Assembly (NCBI RefSeq): GCF_900187425.1
Contig: NZ_FYDJ01000026.1
Coordinates: 1-59,398, forward strand
Source of the DNA: Pseudomonas sp. Irchel s3h14
GTDB taxonomy: Bacteria; Pseudomonadota; Gammaproteobacteria; Pseudomonadales; Pseudomonadaceae
Direction of reading: 5' to 3'
DNA length: 59,398 bases
Shown: positions 8,138-17,099 of the stretch, piece by piece
Layout: every line of letters begins with the position of its first letter
Numbering within the stretch: the first letter of the stretch is position 1
The notes under the pieces: generated by a model
What the model was told of the DNA's origin: nothing
What the model saw: only the letters and a program-made list of their open reading frames with translations
The model's database searches: none
Translations under genes and position numbers: made by a program

Positions 8138-8227
8138 TGTGGGAGCGGGCTTGCTCGCGAAGGCGGACTCGAATTCACCTTTGATGTCGACTGGCACGAC
8201 CCCTTCGCGAGCAAGCCCGCTCCCACA
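8138..8227. repeat. REP doublet (REPIN)
   Basis: Two inverted REP units, TGTGGGAGCGGGCTTGCTCG and its complement, face each other across about 40 bp of unique DNA and end at 8227. They lie 60 bp past the 3' end of glcC and fill most of the gap between the two convergent genes. Confidence 0.9.
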
Positions 8228-8289
8228 TAAAGCAGATCGGTGTACAGCTTTTGCTTTTCACCACGCCTCACCCCGATGTGACCCGAGCC

Positions 8290-9057
8290 TTACGCCCACC
8301 CCTCAAGTCGCAACGTGGCCCGAACCAACCGCTGTTCCTCGCTTTCAATTTCCTTGAGGTTCTCGCAGATGCTCTGGATGTGCGCGATGGCCGCCTTGCG
8401 CGCCTGCTCCGGCATACGGCCGGTGACGGCGTTGTAGAGCCGCGCATGTTGACGGTCGATCTGACGCTTTTGCGGTTCGCGGTGATAAAGGTTGTTGACC
8501 GAGGCAAACACCGTGCTCAGCAGCAAGTCCGTCAGTGAGCGCAAGGTTTGCACCAGCACCGGGTTGTGCGAGGCCTCGCAAATCGCCAGGTGAAACGCAT
8601 GATCGAGTCGGGCGTGTTCGGACGCCTCCAGCGAACGGCTGTGAGCATTGAGCAACGCCTCGTAGCTGCGGGTGATGAGGACGAAGTCGGCGTCGGTTCC
8701 GCGCAACGCCGCCAGGCGTGCGGATTCGCCTTCGAGCAGGCTGCGGACCTCGAACAAATCGTAGAGCGTGCGGGGCTGTGAGCTGAACAAGTGCATCAGC
8801 GGCGACGCGGCACCGTGACCCGAAAGGTCGGCGACAAATGAACCTTTGCCCTGCTCTGTCTTGATAATCCCGCGAGCGCGCAACAGCTTCAGGCCCTCGC
8901 GAAGTGCCGTGCGGGAAACGCCGAGTTTTTCGGTAAGACGACGCTCCGACGGCAACAGTTGCCCGGTCTTGAGCACCCCGTCCACGATCAGCCGTTCGAT
9001 GCGTTCACAGACCACGTCGGCGACTTGCGGATTACGGCTCGTTCCTGCCCTTTCCAT
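8290..9057 (-). CDS. glcC: GntR-family regulator GlcC
   Basis: The 255-residue regulator has an N-terminal winged helix (residues about 8-75, with LLPSERRLTEKLGVSRTALREGLKLLRARG) and an FCD effector domain (about 95-230, with the metal-site pattern D-x3-H in ARLDHAFHLAI and later His residues). This is the FadR subfamily, as in GlcC, LldR and PdhR. It is divergent from glcDEFGB. Two ACTGGT-N3-ACCAGT palindromes sit in the shared promoter, one 10 bp from its own start. ATG 9057 with GGAGAG upstream fits best; a start 45 bases upstream would run through the operator. Glycolate or glyoxylate is the expected ligand. Confidence 0.88.
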   Translation of the reverse strand: MERAGTSRNPQVADVVCERIERLIVDGVLKTGQLLPSERRLTEKLGVSRTALREGLKLLRARGIIKTEQGKGSFVADLSGHGAASPLMHLFSSQPRTLYDLFEVRSLLEGESARLAALRGTDADFVLITRSYEALLNAHSRSLEASEHARLDHAFHLAICEASHNPVLVQTLRSLTDLLLSTVFASVNNLYHREPQKRQIDRQHARLYNAVTGRMPEQARKAAIAHIQSICENLKEIESEEQRLVRATLRLEGWA

Positions 9058-9067
9058 CGACTCTCCA

Positions 9068-9082
9068 ACTGGTATGACCAGT
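9068..9082. promoter_or_regulatory. GlcC operator, proximal to glcC
   Basis: ACTGGTATGACCAGT is a perfect 6+3+6 palindrome, 10 bp upstream of the glcC start. It has the TGGT-N3-ACCA form used by LldR/GlcC-type regulators. Confidence 0.7.
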
Positions 9083-9174
9083 CTCGCTGCCAAAACCACC
9101 AATGTTCAAACACAAACATAAGCTTATGTTTTAAAACTGTTTATTTGAACTCATAAAAAACCATCGAATAAAAA

Positions 9175-9189
9175 ACTGGTTCGACCAGC
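9175..9189. promoter_or_regulatory. GlcC operator, proximal to glcD
   Basis: ACTGGTTCGACCAGC repeats the same palindrome with one outer mismatch. The centre-to-centre distance to the first site is 107 bp, and the site is about 100 bp before glcD. Two sites on one promoter suggest looping or joint control of glcC and glcDEFGB. Confidence 0.7.
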
Positions 9190-9291
9190 CAAACAACACA
9201 TAGACAGTAGAACGCCTCAGGCCAATCATGCAAGTCAGTGGTAAACGGACACAGACCTCCTATAAAAACAACTGAGGGTCGTCAACCGACT

Positions 9292-10791
9292 ATGAACATT
9301 CTTTACGATGAACGCGTCGACGGCGTCCTGCCAGACGTCGACAAAACTGCCCTGCTGCAAGCCCTGCAAACGCAGTGGCCGGATCTGGAAGTCCTGCATC
9401 AACAGGAAGAGCTCAAACCGTACGAATGCGACGGACTTTCTGCTTACCGCACCACGCCCATGCTAGTGGTACTGCCGCGCCACATTGACGAAGTGCAAGG
9501 CGTGCTCCGACTCTGCCATGAGCGGCAGGTCGCGGTGGTCGCCCGCGGTGCCGGCACCGGTTTGTCAGGCGGTGCATTGCCGCTGGAAAAAGGCGTGCTG
9601 CTGGTGATGGTACGTTTCAACAACATCCTGCACATCGACCCTGCCGCCCGCACCGCTCGGGTTCAACCGGGGGTGCGCAACCTGGCGATTTCCCAGGCTG
9701 CAGCGCCGTTTGGCTTGTACTACGCGCCGGACCCTTCCTCGCAGATCGCTTGTTCAATCGGCGGTAATGTGGCGGAAAACGCCGGTGGCGTGCATTGCCT
9801 CAAGTACGGGCTGACCGTGCACAACCTGCTCAAGGTCGACATCCTCACCGTCGACGGCGAACACCTGACCCTGGGTTCGCAAGCGCTCGATTCTCCGGGC
9901 TTCGATCTGCTGGCGTTGTTCACCGGTTCCGAAGGCATGCTCGGTGTCATCACCGAGGTCACGGTCAAACTGCTGCCCAAACCCCAGACCGCCAAAGTGC
10001 TGCTGGCGGCGTTCGATTCCGTCGAGAAGGCCGGCCGTGCGGTGGGTGACATTATTGCCGCCGGCATCATCCCCGGCGGTCTGGAGATGATGGACAACCT
10101 GGCCATTCGCGCCGCCGAAGACTTCATCCACGCAGGGTATCCGGTCGACGCAGAAGCCATTCTGTTGTGCGAGCTCGATGGCGTTGAAGCCGACGTTCAT
10201 GATGACTGCGACCGCGTACGCCAGGTGCTGGAACAAGCCGGCGCCACCGAAGTGCGCCAGGCTAAAGATGAAGCCGAACGCGTGCGTTTCTGGGCGGGGC
10301 GCAAGAATGCCTTTCCGGCGGTGGGCCGTCTCTCACCGGATTATTACTGCATGGACGGGACGATTCCTCGCCGCGAGTTGCCCGGTGTGCTGCAGGCGAT
10401 CGCCGAGTTGTCGGCCGAGTACGGCCTGCGGGTGGCCAACGTTTTCCACGCCGGTGACGGCAACATGCACCCGCTGATTCTGTTCGATGCCAACCAACCG
10501 GGTGAGCTCGATCGCGCTGAAGCCCTGGGCGGCAAGATCCTCGAATTGTGCGTGAAGGTCGGCGGCAGCATTACCGGTGAACACGGCGTGGGCCGGGAGA
10601 AAATCAATCAGATGTGTGCGCAGTTCAATAGCGATGAGTTGACCGTGTTCCATGCCGTCAAAGCCGCCTTCGATCCGAGTGGCTTGCTCAACCCCGGCAA
10701 GAACATTCCGACGCTGCACCGCTGCGCCGAGTTCGGCGCCATGCACGTTCACATGGGTCAGCTGCCCTTCCCTGAACTGGAGCGTTTCTGA
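9292..10791 (+). CDS. glcD: Glycolate oxidase subunit GlcD (FAD)
   Basis: The 499-residue flavoprotein subunit oxidises glycolate to glyoxylate. It has a PCMH-type FAD-binding domain (about 50-230, with ARGAGTGLSGGALP and SIGGNVAENAGGVHCLKYG) and a C-terminal FAD-linked oxidase domain with the HAGDGNMHPLI and GGSITGEHGVGREK motifs near the end. Length matches E. coli GlcD. The start ATG 9292 follows a GAGGG 14 bases upstream. The stop overlaps the glcE start by one base (TGATG), so GlcD and GlcE are translationally coupled. The operon is glcD-glcE-glcF-glcG-glcB, controlled from the divergent glcC promoter. Confidence 0.97.
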   Translation: MNILYDERVDGVLPDVDKTALLQALQTQWPDLEVLHQQEELKPYECDGLSAYRTTPMLVVLPRHIDEVQGVLRLCHERQVAVVARGAGTGLSGGALPLEKGVLLVMVRFNNILHIDPAARTARVQPGVRNLAISQAAAPFGLYYAPDPSSQIACSIGGNVAENAGGVHCLKYGLTVHNLLKVDILTVDGEHLTLGSQALDSPGFDLLALFTGSEGMLGVITEVTVKLLPKPQTAKVLLAAFDSVEKAGRAVGDIIAAGIIPGGLEMMDNLAIRAAEDFIHAGYPVDAEAILLCELDGVEADVHDDCDRVRQVLEQAGATEVRQAKDEAERVRFWAGRKNAFPAVGRLSPDYYCMDGTIPRRELPGVLQAIAELSAEYGLRVANVFHAGDGNMHPLILFDANQPGELDRAEALGGKILELCVKVGGSITGEHGVGREKINQMCAQFNSDELTVFHAVKAAFDPSGLLNPGKNIPTLHRCAEFGAMHVHMGQLPFPELERF

Positions 10792-11855
10792 TGCGCAGCG
10801 AACACGATATCGACGACAGCGCCTCGCTGCTGGAACAGGTCAACCAGGCGCTGCAAAACGCTACGCCGTTGCGCATTCAAGGCTCCAACAGCAAGGCGTT
10901 TCTTGGGCGCATCGTGGCGGGCGAAGTGCTCGACACGCGCAGCCACCGAGGCATCGTCAGCTACGACCCGACCGAGTTGGTGATCACCGCCCGCTGCGGT
11001 ACCCCGTTGGCAGAACTGGCTGAAGTGCTGGACGCGGCGCAGCAGATGTTGCCCTGCGAACCGCCCTCCTTCGGCGACTGCGCCACCGTCGGCGGCATGA
11101 TCGCCAGCGGGCTGTCGGGGCCACGGCGTCCTTGGTCGGGCTCCGTCAGGGACTTCGTCCTCGGGACACGGGTCATCACCGGCCACGGCAAGCATTTGCG
11201 CTTCGGTGGCGAAGTCATGAAAAACGTCGCCGGTTACGACCTGTCGCGCTTGATGGCCGGCAGCTACGGCTCGCTCGGCGTGGTCACCGAAGTCTCGCTC
11301 AAGATCCTGCCCAAGCCGCGTCAAGCTTTAAGCATCAGCCTGGAAATGGACAGCGATCGCGCCTTGCTGCGCCTCGCCGAATGGGGGCAACAGCCGCTGC
11401 CGATCAGCGCTGCGTGCCACGATGGGCAACGACTGCACCTGCGGCTCGAGGGGGGCGAAGGCTCGGTGGCGGCGGCTCATGACCGACTCGGCGGCGAGTT
11501 GCTCGACGCTTCCTATTGGGAGGATCTCAACGAACATCGATTGAGCTTCTTTGATGAGGACCAGGCACTTTGGCGTCTGTCCGTCCCTCACAACACGCCT
11601 CGGCTTTCCCTGCCTGGCCGTCAACTGCTCGATTGGGGCGGTGCACAGCGCTGGCTCAAATCTGACGCTGAGGCAGCGTTCATTCGCTCGATCGTCGAAG
11701 AAGTCGGCGGGCATGTGACCTGCTATACCCATGGCCTGATCGACAGCCCGTTTCAACCGTTGCCTGCCGCATTGATGCGCTACCACCGGAACTTGAAGCA
11801 ACAACTCGATCCCCGGGGCATCTTCAACCCCGGGCGCCTGTACGCGGAGCTTTGA
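10791..11855 (+). CDS. glcE: Glycolate oxidase subunit GlcE
   Basis: The 354-residue subunit is a second FAD-binding PCMH-fold protein of the glycolate oxidase complex. It has PPSFGDCATVGGMIASGLSGPRRPW and GKHLRFGGEVMKNVAGYDLSRLM, the family's flavin-contact segments, in the first half. The C-terminal end is PRGIFNPGRLY, as in other subunits. It is shorter than GlcD because the substrate domain is reduced. It starts inside the glcD stop codon and ends three bases before glcF. Confidence 0.95.
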   Translation: MRSEHDIDDSASLLEQVNQALQNATPLRIQGSNSKAFLGRIVAGEVLDTRSHRGIVSYDPTELVITARCGTPLAELAEVLDAAQQMLPCEPPSFGDCATVGGMIASGLSGPRRPWSGSVRDFVLGTRVITGHGKHLRFGGEVMKNVAGYDLSRLMAGSYGSLGVVTEVSLKILPKPRQALSISLEMDSDRALLRLAEWGQQPLPISAACHDGQRLHLRLEGGEGSVAAAHDRLGGELLDASYWEDLNEHRLSFFDEDQALWRLSVPHNTPRLSLPGRQLLDWGGAQRWLKSDAEAAFIRSIVEEVGGHVTCYTHGLIDSPFQPLPAALMRYHRNLKQQLDPRGIFNPGRLYAEL

Positions 11856-11858
11856 CCC

Positions 11859-13076
11859 ATGCAGACCACCTTGAGCGAACAAGCCCGCCAGCTACCCCGC
11901 GCCGAAGAAGCCGAAAGCATCTTGCGCACCTGCGTGCACTGCGGTTTCTGCAATGCCACCTGCCCGACCTATCAATTGCTGGGCGATGAACTGGACGGAC
12001 CGCGAGGCCGCATCTACCTGATCAAGCAGGTTCTGGAAGGCAACGAAGTCACGCAGAAGACCCAACAGCACCTGGATCGCTGCCTGTCGTGCCGTAACTG
12101 CGAAACCACCTGCCCTTCCGGCGTTGACTACCACAACTTGCTGGACATCGGCCGCGCGGTGGTCGATGCGGCGGTGCCGCGCCCACTCGGTCAGCGCTTG
12201 TTGCGCGAGGGACTGCGCAGCGTCGTGCCCAATCCGGCGCTGTTCAAAGGGCTGGTCAGCAGCGGTCAGGTGTTCCGGGCGTTGTTGCCCAACACCTTGC
12301 AGATAAAGTTGCCTCGCCGCGTCTATCCGGCCAAACCGCGCCCGGTCACTCGCCACACCCGGCAGGTGCTGATGCTCGAAGGCTGCGTGCAACCGAGCCT
12401 GTCGCCGAATACCAACGCGGCCGCCGCGCGAGTACTGGATAGACTGGGGATCAGCGTCACCGCGACCCGCGAGGCGGGCTGTTGCGGCGCCGTGGATTAT
12501 CACCTCGACGCTCAGGCGGCCGGCCTGGACCGCGCCCGTCGCAACATTGACGCGTGGTGGCCGAGCATTGAAAACGGTGCCGAGGCCATCGTGCAAACCG
12601 CCAGCGGTTGCGGTGCCTTCATCAAAGATTATGGCCACCTGCTCAGCACCGATCCGGCGTATGCCGAGAAGGCAAAAAAGGTCAGTGCGCTGGCCAAGGA
12701 TCTGGTCGAAGTGCTGCGCGACGAGCCGCTGGAAAAACTCGGTGTCCACAGCGACCAGCGCCTGGCATTCCATTGCCCCTGCACCTTGCAGCACGCGCAA
12801 AAACTGGGTGGCGCGGTGGAAGCGATTCTGACGAGTCTGGGCTTCAACCTCACGTCGGTTCCCGACAGTCACCTGTGCTGCGGCTCGGCGGGCACCTATT
12901 CGCTGACCCAACCCGAACTGTCCCGGCAACTGCGCGACAACAAGCTGAACGCGCTGGAAAGCGGACACCCCGAAGTCATTGTCACGGCCAATATCGGCTG
13001 TCAGTCCCACCTCGACGGTGCGGGCCGAACACCTGTCAGGCACTGGATCGAACTGGTCGAAGCCGCCTTGCCATAA
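11859..13076 (+). CDS. glcF: Glycolate oxidase iron-sulfur subunit GlcF
   Basis: The 405-residue subunit passes electrons from the flavin subunits to the quinone pool. Two 4Fe-4S motifs are near the N terminus: CVHCGFCNATCPTYQ (about 25-40) and CLSCRNCETTCPSGV (about 75-90). Two CCG domains follow, with GCCGAVDYH near 210 and LCCGSAGTYSL near 345. All cysteines needed for both clusters are present. It follows glcE with a three-base gap. Confidence 0.95.
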   Translation: MQTTLSEQARQLPRAEEAESILRTCVHCGFCNATCPTYQLLGDELDGPRGRIYLIKQVLEGNEVTQKTQQHLDRCLSCRNCETTCPSGVDYHNLLDIGRAVVDAAVPRPLGQRLLREGLRSVVPNPALFKGLVSSGQVFRALLPNTLQIKLPRRVYPAKPRPVTRHTRQVLMLEGCVQPSLSPNTNAAAARVLDRLGISVTATREAGCCGAVDYHLDAQAAGLDRARRNIDAWWPSIENGAEAIVQTASGCGAFIKDYGHLLSTDPAYAEKAKKVSALAKDLVEVLRDEPLEKLGVHSDQRLAFHCPCTLQHAQKLGGAVEAILTSLGFNLTSVPDSHLCCGSAGTYSLTQPELSRQLRDNKLNALESGHPEVIVTANIGCQSHLDGAGRTPVRHWIELVEAALP

Positions 13077-13096
13077 CCGAGCACTGGAGAGTTCCC

Positions 13097-13498
13097 ATGA
13101 AAAGCAAAGCCGTACTGAGCCAGACCGAAGTCAGCCAAATCCTCGCAGCGGCACGCACAGAAGCGCAGAACAACCAATGGGCCGTGACCATCGTGATTGT
13201 CGATGACGGCGGCCATCCCCTGGCTCTCGAGCGCCTCGACGGTTGCGCTCCGATTGGCGCCTACATCGCCACCGAGAAGGCCCGCACTTCGGCCCTGGGT
13301 CGGCGCGAATCCAAAGGCTATGAAGAGATGGTCAATGGCGGGCGCCACGCCTTTTTGTCCGCGCCATTGCTGACGTCGCTTGAGGGCGGCGTGCCGATCA
13401 TCGTCGACGGCCAGGTGATCGGCGCGGTCGGGGTGTCCGGTGTCAAAGCCGAGCAGGACGCACAAGTGGCCAAGGCCGGCGCGCAATGCCTGAACTGA
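13097..13498 (+). CDS. glcG: GlcG/HbpS-like protein (DUF336)
   Basis: The 133-residue protein is a GlcG/HbpS (DUF336) family member. The pattern VTIVIVDDGGHPLALERLDG near residue 30 and GGVPIIVDGQVIGAVGVSG near 100 are the family hallmarks. Family members bind haem or corrin-like ligands or remain uncharacterised. It sits between glcF and glcB, 20 bp after glcF, as in many proteobacterial glc operons. ATG 13097 with GGAGAG upstream is the true start; a longer frame through glcF is not real. Confidence 0.93.
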   Translation: MKSKAVLSQTEVSQILAAARTEAQNNQWAVTIVIVDDGGHPLALERLDGCAPIGAYIATEKARTSALGRRESKGYEEMVNGGRHAFLSAPLLTSLEGGVPIIVDGQVIGAVGVSGVKAEQDAQVAKAGAQCLN

Positions 13499-13553
13499 AT
13501 TGAGCCGGGCGCGATTTAGCGCTCGATAACACTGTGTGATGGAGATGCAAAAA

Positions 13554-15734
13554 GTGACCGATTTCGTGAACTGCCAAGGCCTCACGGTCGCGCCTGTCTT
13601 GCAACGTTTCGTTGATCTGGACGTGCTGCCGGGAACCGGCCTGGAACCTCAAGCGTTCTGGAGTGGTTTCGCCGCACTGGTGCATGAACTGGCACCTATC
13701 AACCGCGCGCTGCTGGCTGAGCGTGATCGCCTGCAAACCGAACTGGACACCTGGCACCGCGCCCACCCGGGACCGGTGACGGACATGTCGGCTTATCGCA
13801 GCTTCCTGAGTGGTATTGGTTACCTGCAACCGCAACCCGCAGACGTCAAGGTCAGCACCGCCAACGTCGATACGGAGATCAGTGTGCAGGCCGGACCGCA
13901 ACTGGTTGTCCCGGCCGTCAACGCGCGTTATGCGCTGAATGCCGCGAATGCGCGCTGGGGCTCGCTGTACGACGCGCTCTACGGCACCGATGTGATTTCC
14001 AATGACGGCGGCGCCGAACCGGGCCGGACTTACAATCCCGTGCGTGGAGAGAAAGTCATCGCGTTTGCCCGTGGTTTCCTGGATCAGGCATTCCCCTTGA
14101 GCAGTGGCTCTCATGCGGCAGTGGCGCGCTACCGGATCGACAACGGCACACTGCAGGCCACCTTGAAAGACGGCAGCCAAACCGGTTTATCGAACGCCGC
14201 GCAGTACATCGGCTACCAGGGTTCACTCGCTGATCCCACGGCCATTCTGCTGAAAAACAATGATCTGCACGTCGAGATTCAGATCGATCGGCAGAGCGTC
14301 ATCGGCCTGGCTGACGCCGCTGGGGTCAAGGATCTGCTGATTGAGGCAGCCCTCTCGACCATCATTGATTGTGAAGACTCGGTCGCGGCGGTCGACGCCG
14401 ATGACAAGGTGCAGGTGTACCGCAACTGGCTGGGTTTGATGAAGGGCGACCTGAAAGAGGACCTGGAGAAAAACGGTAAAACCATCACTCGGCGGCTGAA
14501 CCCGGACCGCGAGTACACTGCGGCCGATGGCAGCTCACTGTCGCTGCACGGGCGGTCGTTGCTGTTCATCCGCAACGTCGGACACCTGATGACCAGTCCG
14601 GCGATTCTCGACAAGGGCGGACTGGAAATCCCGGAAGGCATTCTCGACGGTGTCGTCACCAGCCTGATTGCCCTGCATGACCTGCAACGCCGCGGCAATT
14701 CCCGCACCGGCAGCGTCTATATCGTCAAACCGAAAATGCACGGCCCCGCCGAAGTGGCCTTCGCCGAGCAATTGTTCAGCCGCATCGAAGACCTGCTCCA
14801 GCTCGAACGTCACACCCTGAAAATGGGCATCATGGACGAGGAGCGGCGCACCAGCGTCAACCTCAAGGCCTGCATCGCCGCAGCTTCCTTACGGGTCGCT
14901 TTCATCAACACCGGCTTCCTGGATCGCACCGGCGACGAGATGCACACCGCCATGGAAGCGGGCGCGATGCTGCGCAAGGGCGACATGAAAAACACCGCGT
15001 GGATCGAGGCCTACGAGCGCAACAACGTGCTTGTCGGTCTGGACTGTGGATTGCGTGGGCGGGCGCAGATCGGTAAAGGCATGTGGGCCATGCCGGACCG
15101 TATGGCCGATATGCTCAAGCAAAAAATCGCCCACCCGCAAGCGGGCGCGAATACCGCGTGGGTGCCCTCTCCGACCGCCGCCACCTTGCACGCGCTGCAT
15201 TACCACCAGATCAACGTGCGCTCGGTGCAGGAGTCCCTTGAAACAACTGACTTCGGTGCCGCCAACCCGGCACTTCTGCACGGTTTGCTCAGCGTGCCGG
15301 TCGTCATCGAGCCATCCTGGTCGGCCGATGAGATTCGTCAGGAAGTCGAAAACAATGCGCAAGGCTTGCTGGGGTATGTGGTGCGTTGGGTCGAACAAGG
15401 CATCGGCTGCTCGAAGGTGCCCGACATCCATAACGTGGGCTTGATGGAAGATCGCGCGACCTTGCGCATTTCCAGCCAACACATGGCCAACTGGCTGCAA
15501 CACGGGGTGATCACCAAGGATCAGACTGTCGAGATTTTGCAGCGCATGGCGCGGGTCGTCGATGAGCAAAACGCCGGTGATCCGATCTACACGCCTATGG
15601 CGCCGGACTTCGAGCAGTCGGTTGCATTTCAAGCGGCCTGCGCACTGGTGTTCGAGGGATGTGCACAATCCAATGGCTATACCGAACCGCTGCTGCATAA
15701 ATTCCGGCGCGTGTATAAGCAGTCGAGGGTGTGA
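13554..15734 (+). CDS. glcB: Malate synthase G
   Basis: This 726-residue enzyme condenses glyoxylate and acetyl-CoA to malate, completing the glycolate route. Length and the G-type inserted domain fit malate synthase G. Visible landmarks are GNSRTGSVYIVKPKMHGPAEV around residue 380, NLKACIAAASLRVAFINTGFLDRTGDEMHT near 445-475, and the catalytic-region segment IADCEDSV-like (LSTIIDCEDSVAAVDADDK) near 270. I prefer GTG 13554 because GGAG lies nine bases upstream; ATG codons 9 and 15 bases further out are alternatives. It is 55 bp after glcG and ends in a T-rich terminator region interrupted by a repeat element. Confidence 0.95.
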   Translation: MTDFVNCQGLTVAPVLQRFVDLDVLPGTGLEPQAFWSGFAALVHELAPINRALLAERDRLQTELDTWHRAHPGPVTDMSAYRSFLSGIGYLQPQPADVKVSTANVDTEISVQAGPQLVVPAVNARYALNAANARWGSLYDALYGTDVISNDGGAEPGRTYNPVRGEKVIAFARGFLDQAFPLSSGSHAAVARYRIDNGTLQATLKDGSQTGLSNAAQYIGYQGSLADPTAILLKNNDLHVEIQIDRQSVIGLADAAGVKDLLIEAALSTIIDCEDSVAAVDADDKVQVYRNWLGLMKGDLKEDLEKNGKTITRRLNPDREYTAADGSSLSLHGRSLLFIRNVGHLMTSPAILDKGGLEIPEGILDGVVTSLIALHDLQRRGNSRTGSVYIVKPKMHGPAEVAFAEQLFSRIEDLLQLERHTLKMGIMDEERRTSVNLKACIAAASLRVAFINTGFLDRTGDEMHTAMEAGAMLRKGDMKNTAWIEAYERNNVLVGLDCGLRGRAQIGKGMWAMPDRMADMLKQKIAHPQAGANTAWVPSPTAATLHALHYHQINVRSVQESLETTDFGAANPALLHGLLSVPVVIEPSWSADEIRQEVENNAQGLLGYVVRWVEQGIGCSKVPDIHNVGLMEDRATLRISSQHMANWLQHGVITKDQTVEILQRMARVVDEQNAGDPIYTPMAPDFEQSVAFQAACALVFEGCAQSNGYTEPLLHKFRRVYKQSRV

Positions 15735-15764
15735 ACCTAGGGAACAAAAGAAGAGGCTCCGGCC

Positions 15765-15980
15765 AATGCCAGTCAGTTCCGCCGTATCGCGATCTGTAGC
15801 AGCTGCCGAGCCCGCGAGGCTGCGTTCGGCTGCGTAGCAGTCGTAAAACCAGTAAATACGGTACGTCAGGCATACCGCGTCAGCCGGACTCACGACTGCT
15901 ACGCAGCCGAACGCAGCCTCGCGGGCTCGGCAGCTGCTACAAAAAGTGTCGCGGCTGAAATTGGCTGACTGACTGGCATT
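15765..15980. mobile_element. MITE-like repeat with a perfect 50-bp inverted repeat
   Basis: The 216-bp element has outer inverted ends AATGCCAGTCAG (15765-15776) and CTGACTGGCATT (15969-15980). Inside, 15795-15844 is the exact reverse complement of 15892-15941, a 50-bp perfect stem with a 47-nt loop. A related copy is at 55861-56036 and a shorter relative at 45858-45996. Flanking bases AGAGGC (15753-15758) and GCCTCTTTTTTTT (15989-16001) look like two halves of the glcB terminator, as if the element had inserted into it. There is no coding capacity. The gap 15735-16081 holds nothing else. Confidence 0.75.
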
Positions 15981-16081
15981 AGTCTCCGGCCTCTTTTTTT
16001 TGTGAACGGCTACGCTCGTTAGGTATCGCCCACCCTGTCCAACCGACAGAGCAATCGGCCCGCCCAAGAGGAAGCGCACAG

Positions 16082-16969
16082 ATGACCCGTCTCACTGCGA
16101 AAGACTTTGCCCCGGAACTGCTCGAACTGTACGACTACTACGCCCATGGCAAGATCAACCGGCGTGAGTTTCTGGATCGGGCAGCGTTGTTCACCTTGGG
16201 CGGTTTGACCGCCAGCGCGCTCCTCGCCGCGCTGAGCCCGAATTATGCGCTCGCCGAGCAGGTTGAATTTACCGACCCGGACATTGTTGCCGAGTACATC
16301 ACCTATCCATCCCCCAAGGGCAACGGGCAGGTCCGTGGCTATCTGGTGCGCCCGGCGAAAGCCACCGGCAAGGTGCCGGCGGTGGTGGTTGTGCATGAAA
16401 ATCGCGGGCTCAACCCGTACATCGAAGACGTCGCGCGGCGTGTGGCCAAGGCAGGGTTCATCGCTCTCGCCCCTGATGGCCTGACGTCGGTGGGTGGCTA
16501 TCCTGGCAACGATGACAAAGGCCGGGAGTTGCAGGCGACCGTCGACCCGGAAAAGCTCATGAACGACTTTTTCGCTGCCATCGAGTGGTTGATGAAGCAT
16601 GACGCGACTACTGGAAAAGTCGGGATCACCGGGTTCTGTTACGGCGGTGGCGTCGTCAATGCGGCAGCCGTGGCTTATCCGGAACTGGGGGCTGGCGTGT
16701 CCTTTTATGGTCGCCAGCCAGAAGCCAAGGATGTCGCCCGAATCAAGGCGCCGGTGATGCTGCACTACGGCGAACTGGATACGCGCATCAACGAAGGCTG
16801 GCCCGCCTATGAGAAGGCACTGAAAGCCGCGGGCAAGACTTATGAGGCGTACACCTACCCCGGGGCCAATCATGGTTTCCATAATGACTCCACGCCTCGA
16901 TACGACGAGGCCGCGGCCAAGCTGGCCTGGGACCGGACGCTGGGGTGGTTTCGGCGGTACCTGGCTTAA
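16082..16969 (+). CDS. Dienelactone hydrolase family protein, secreted
   Basis: The 295-residue alpha/beta hydrolase is of the dienelactone hydrolase (YghX-like) type. The N-terminal segment NRREFLDRAALFTLGGLTASALLAA resembles a twin-arginine signal (residues about 22-50), so export is likely. The nucleophile elbow is GFCYGGG (Cys near 180), an Asp follows in YGELDTRINEG near 235, and the catalytic His is in GANHGFHNDST near 265. The substrate is unknown. Family members cleave dienelactones or similar esters. GAGGAA precedes the ATG. It stands alone, with a REP-type element upstream and a lipoprotein gene downstream. Confidence 0.85.
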   Translation: MTRLTAKDFAPELLELYDYYAHGKINRREFLDRAALFTLGGLTASALLAALSPNYALAEQVEFTDPDIVAEYITYPSPKGNGQVRGYLVRPAKATGKVPAVVVVHENRGLNPYIEDVARRVAKAGFIALAPDGLTSVGGYPGNDDKGRELQATVDPEKLMNDFFAAIEWLMKHDATTGKVGITGFCYGGGVVNAAAVAYPELGAGVSFYGRQPEAKDVARIKAPVMLHYGELDTRINEGWPAYEKALKAAGKTYEAYTYPGANHGFHNDSTPRYDEAAAKLAWDRTLGWFRRYLA

Positions 16970-17099
16970 TGGTGAGGTTGCTCGCCTGTTGCCAGATCCC
17001 GCATGAATGGAGGGTTTCGAACAGGCAACGCCAGGAAGACGATTAATGAGCTATACCCGCTAATCTCCCATTGCAGTTCTTCACCACAGGAGGTTGGCA

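Noticed and set aside
7973..8230. Several small open frames in the repeat between the permease and glcC genes
   Set aside because: They are in dispersed repeat and REP sequence. Such frames recur wherever the repeat does.
11892..13043. Minus-strand open frame of 383 codons across glcF
   Set aside because: It is a shadow of glcF. The plus strand has the iron-sulfur cysteines and the conserved operon order.
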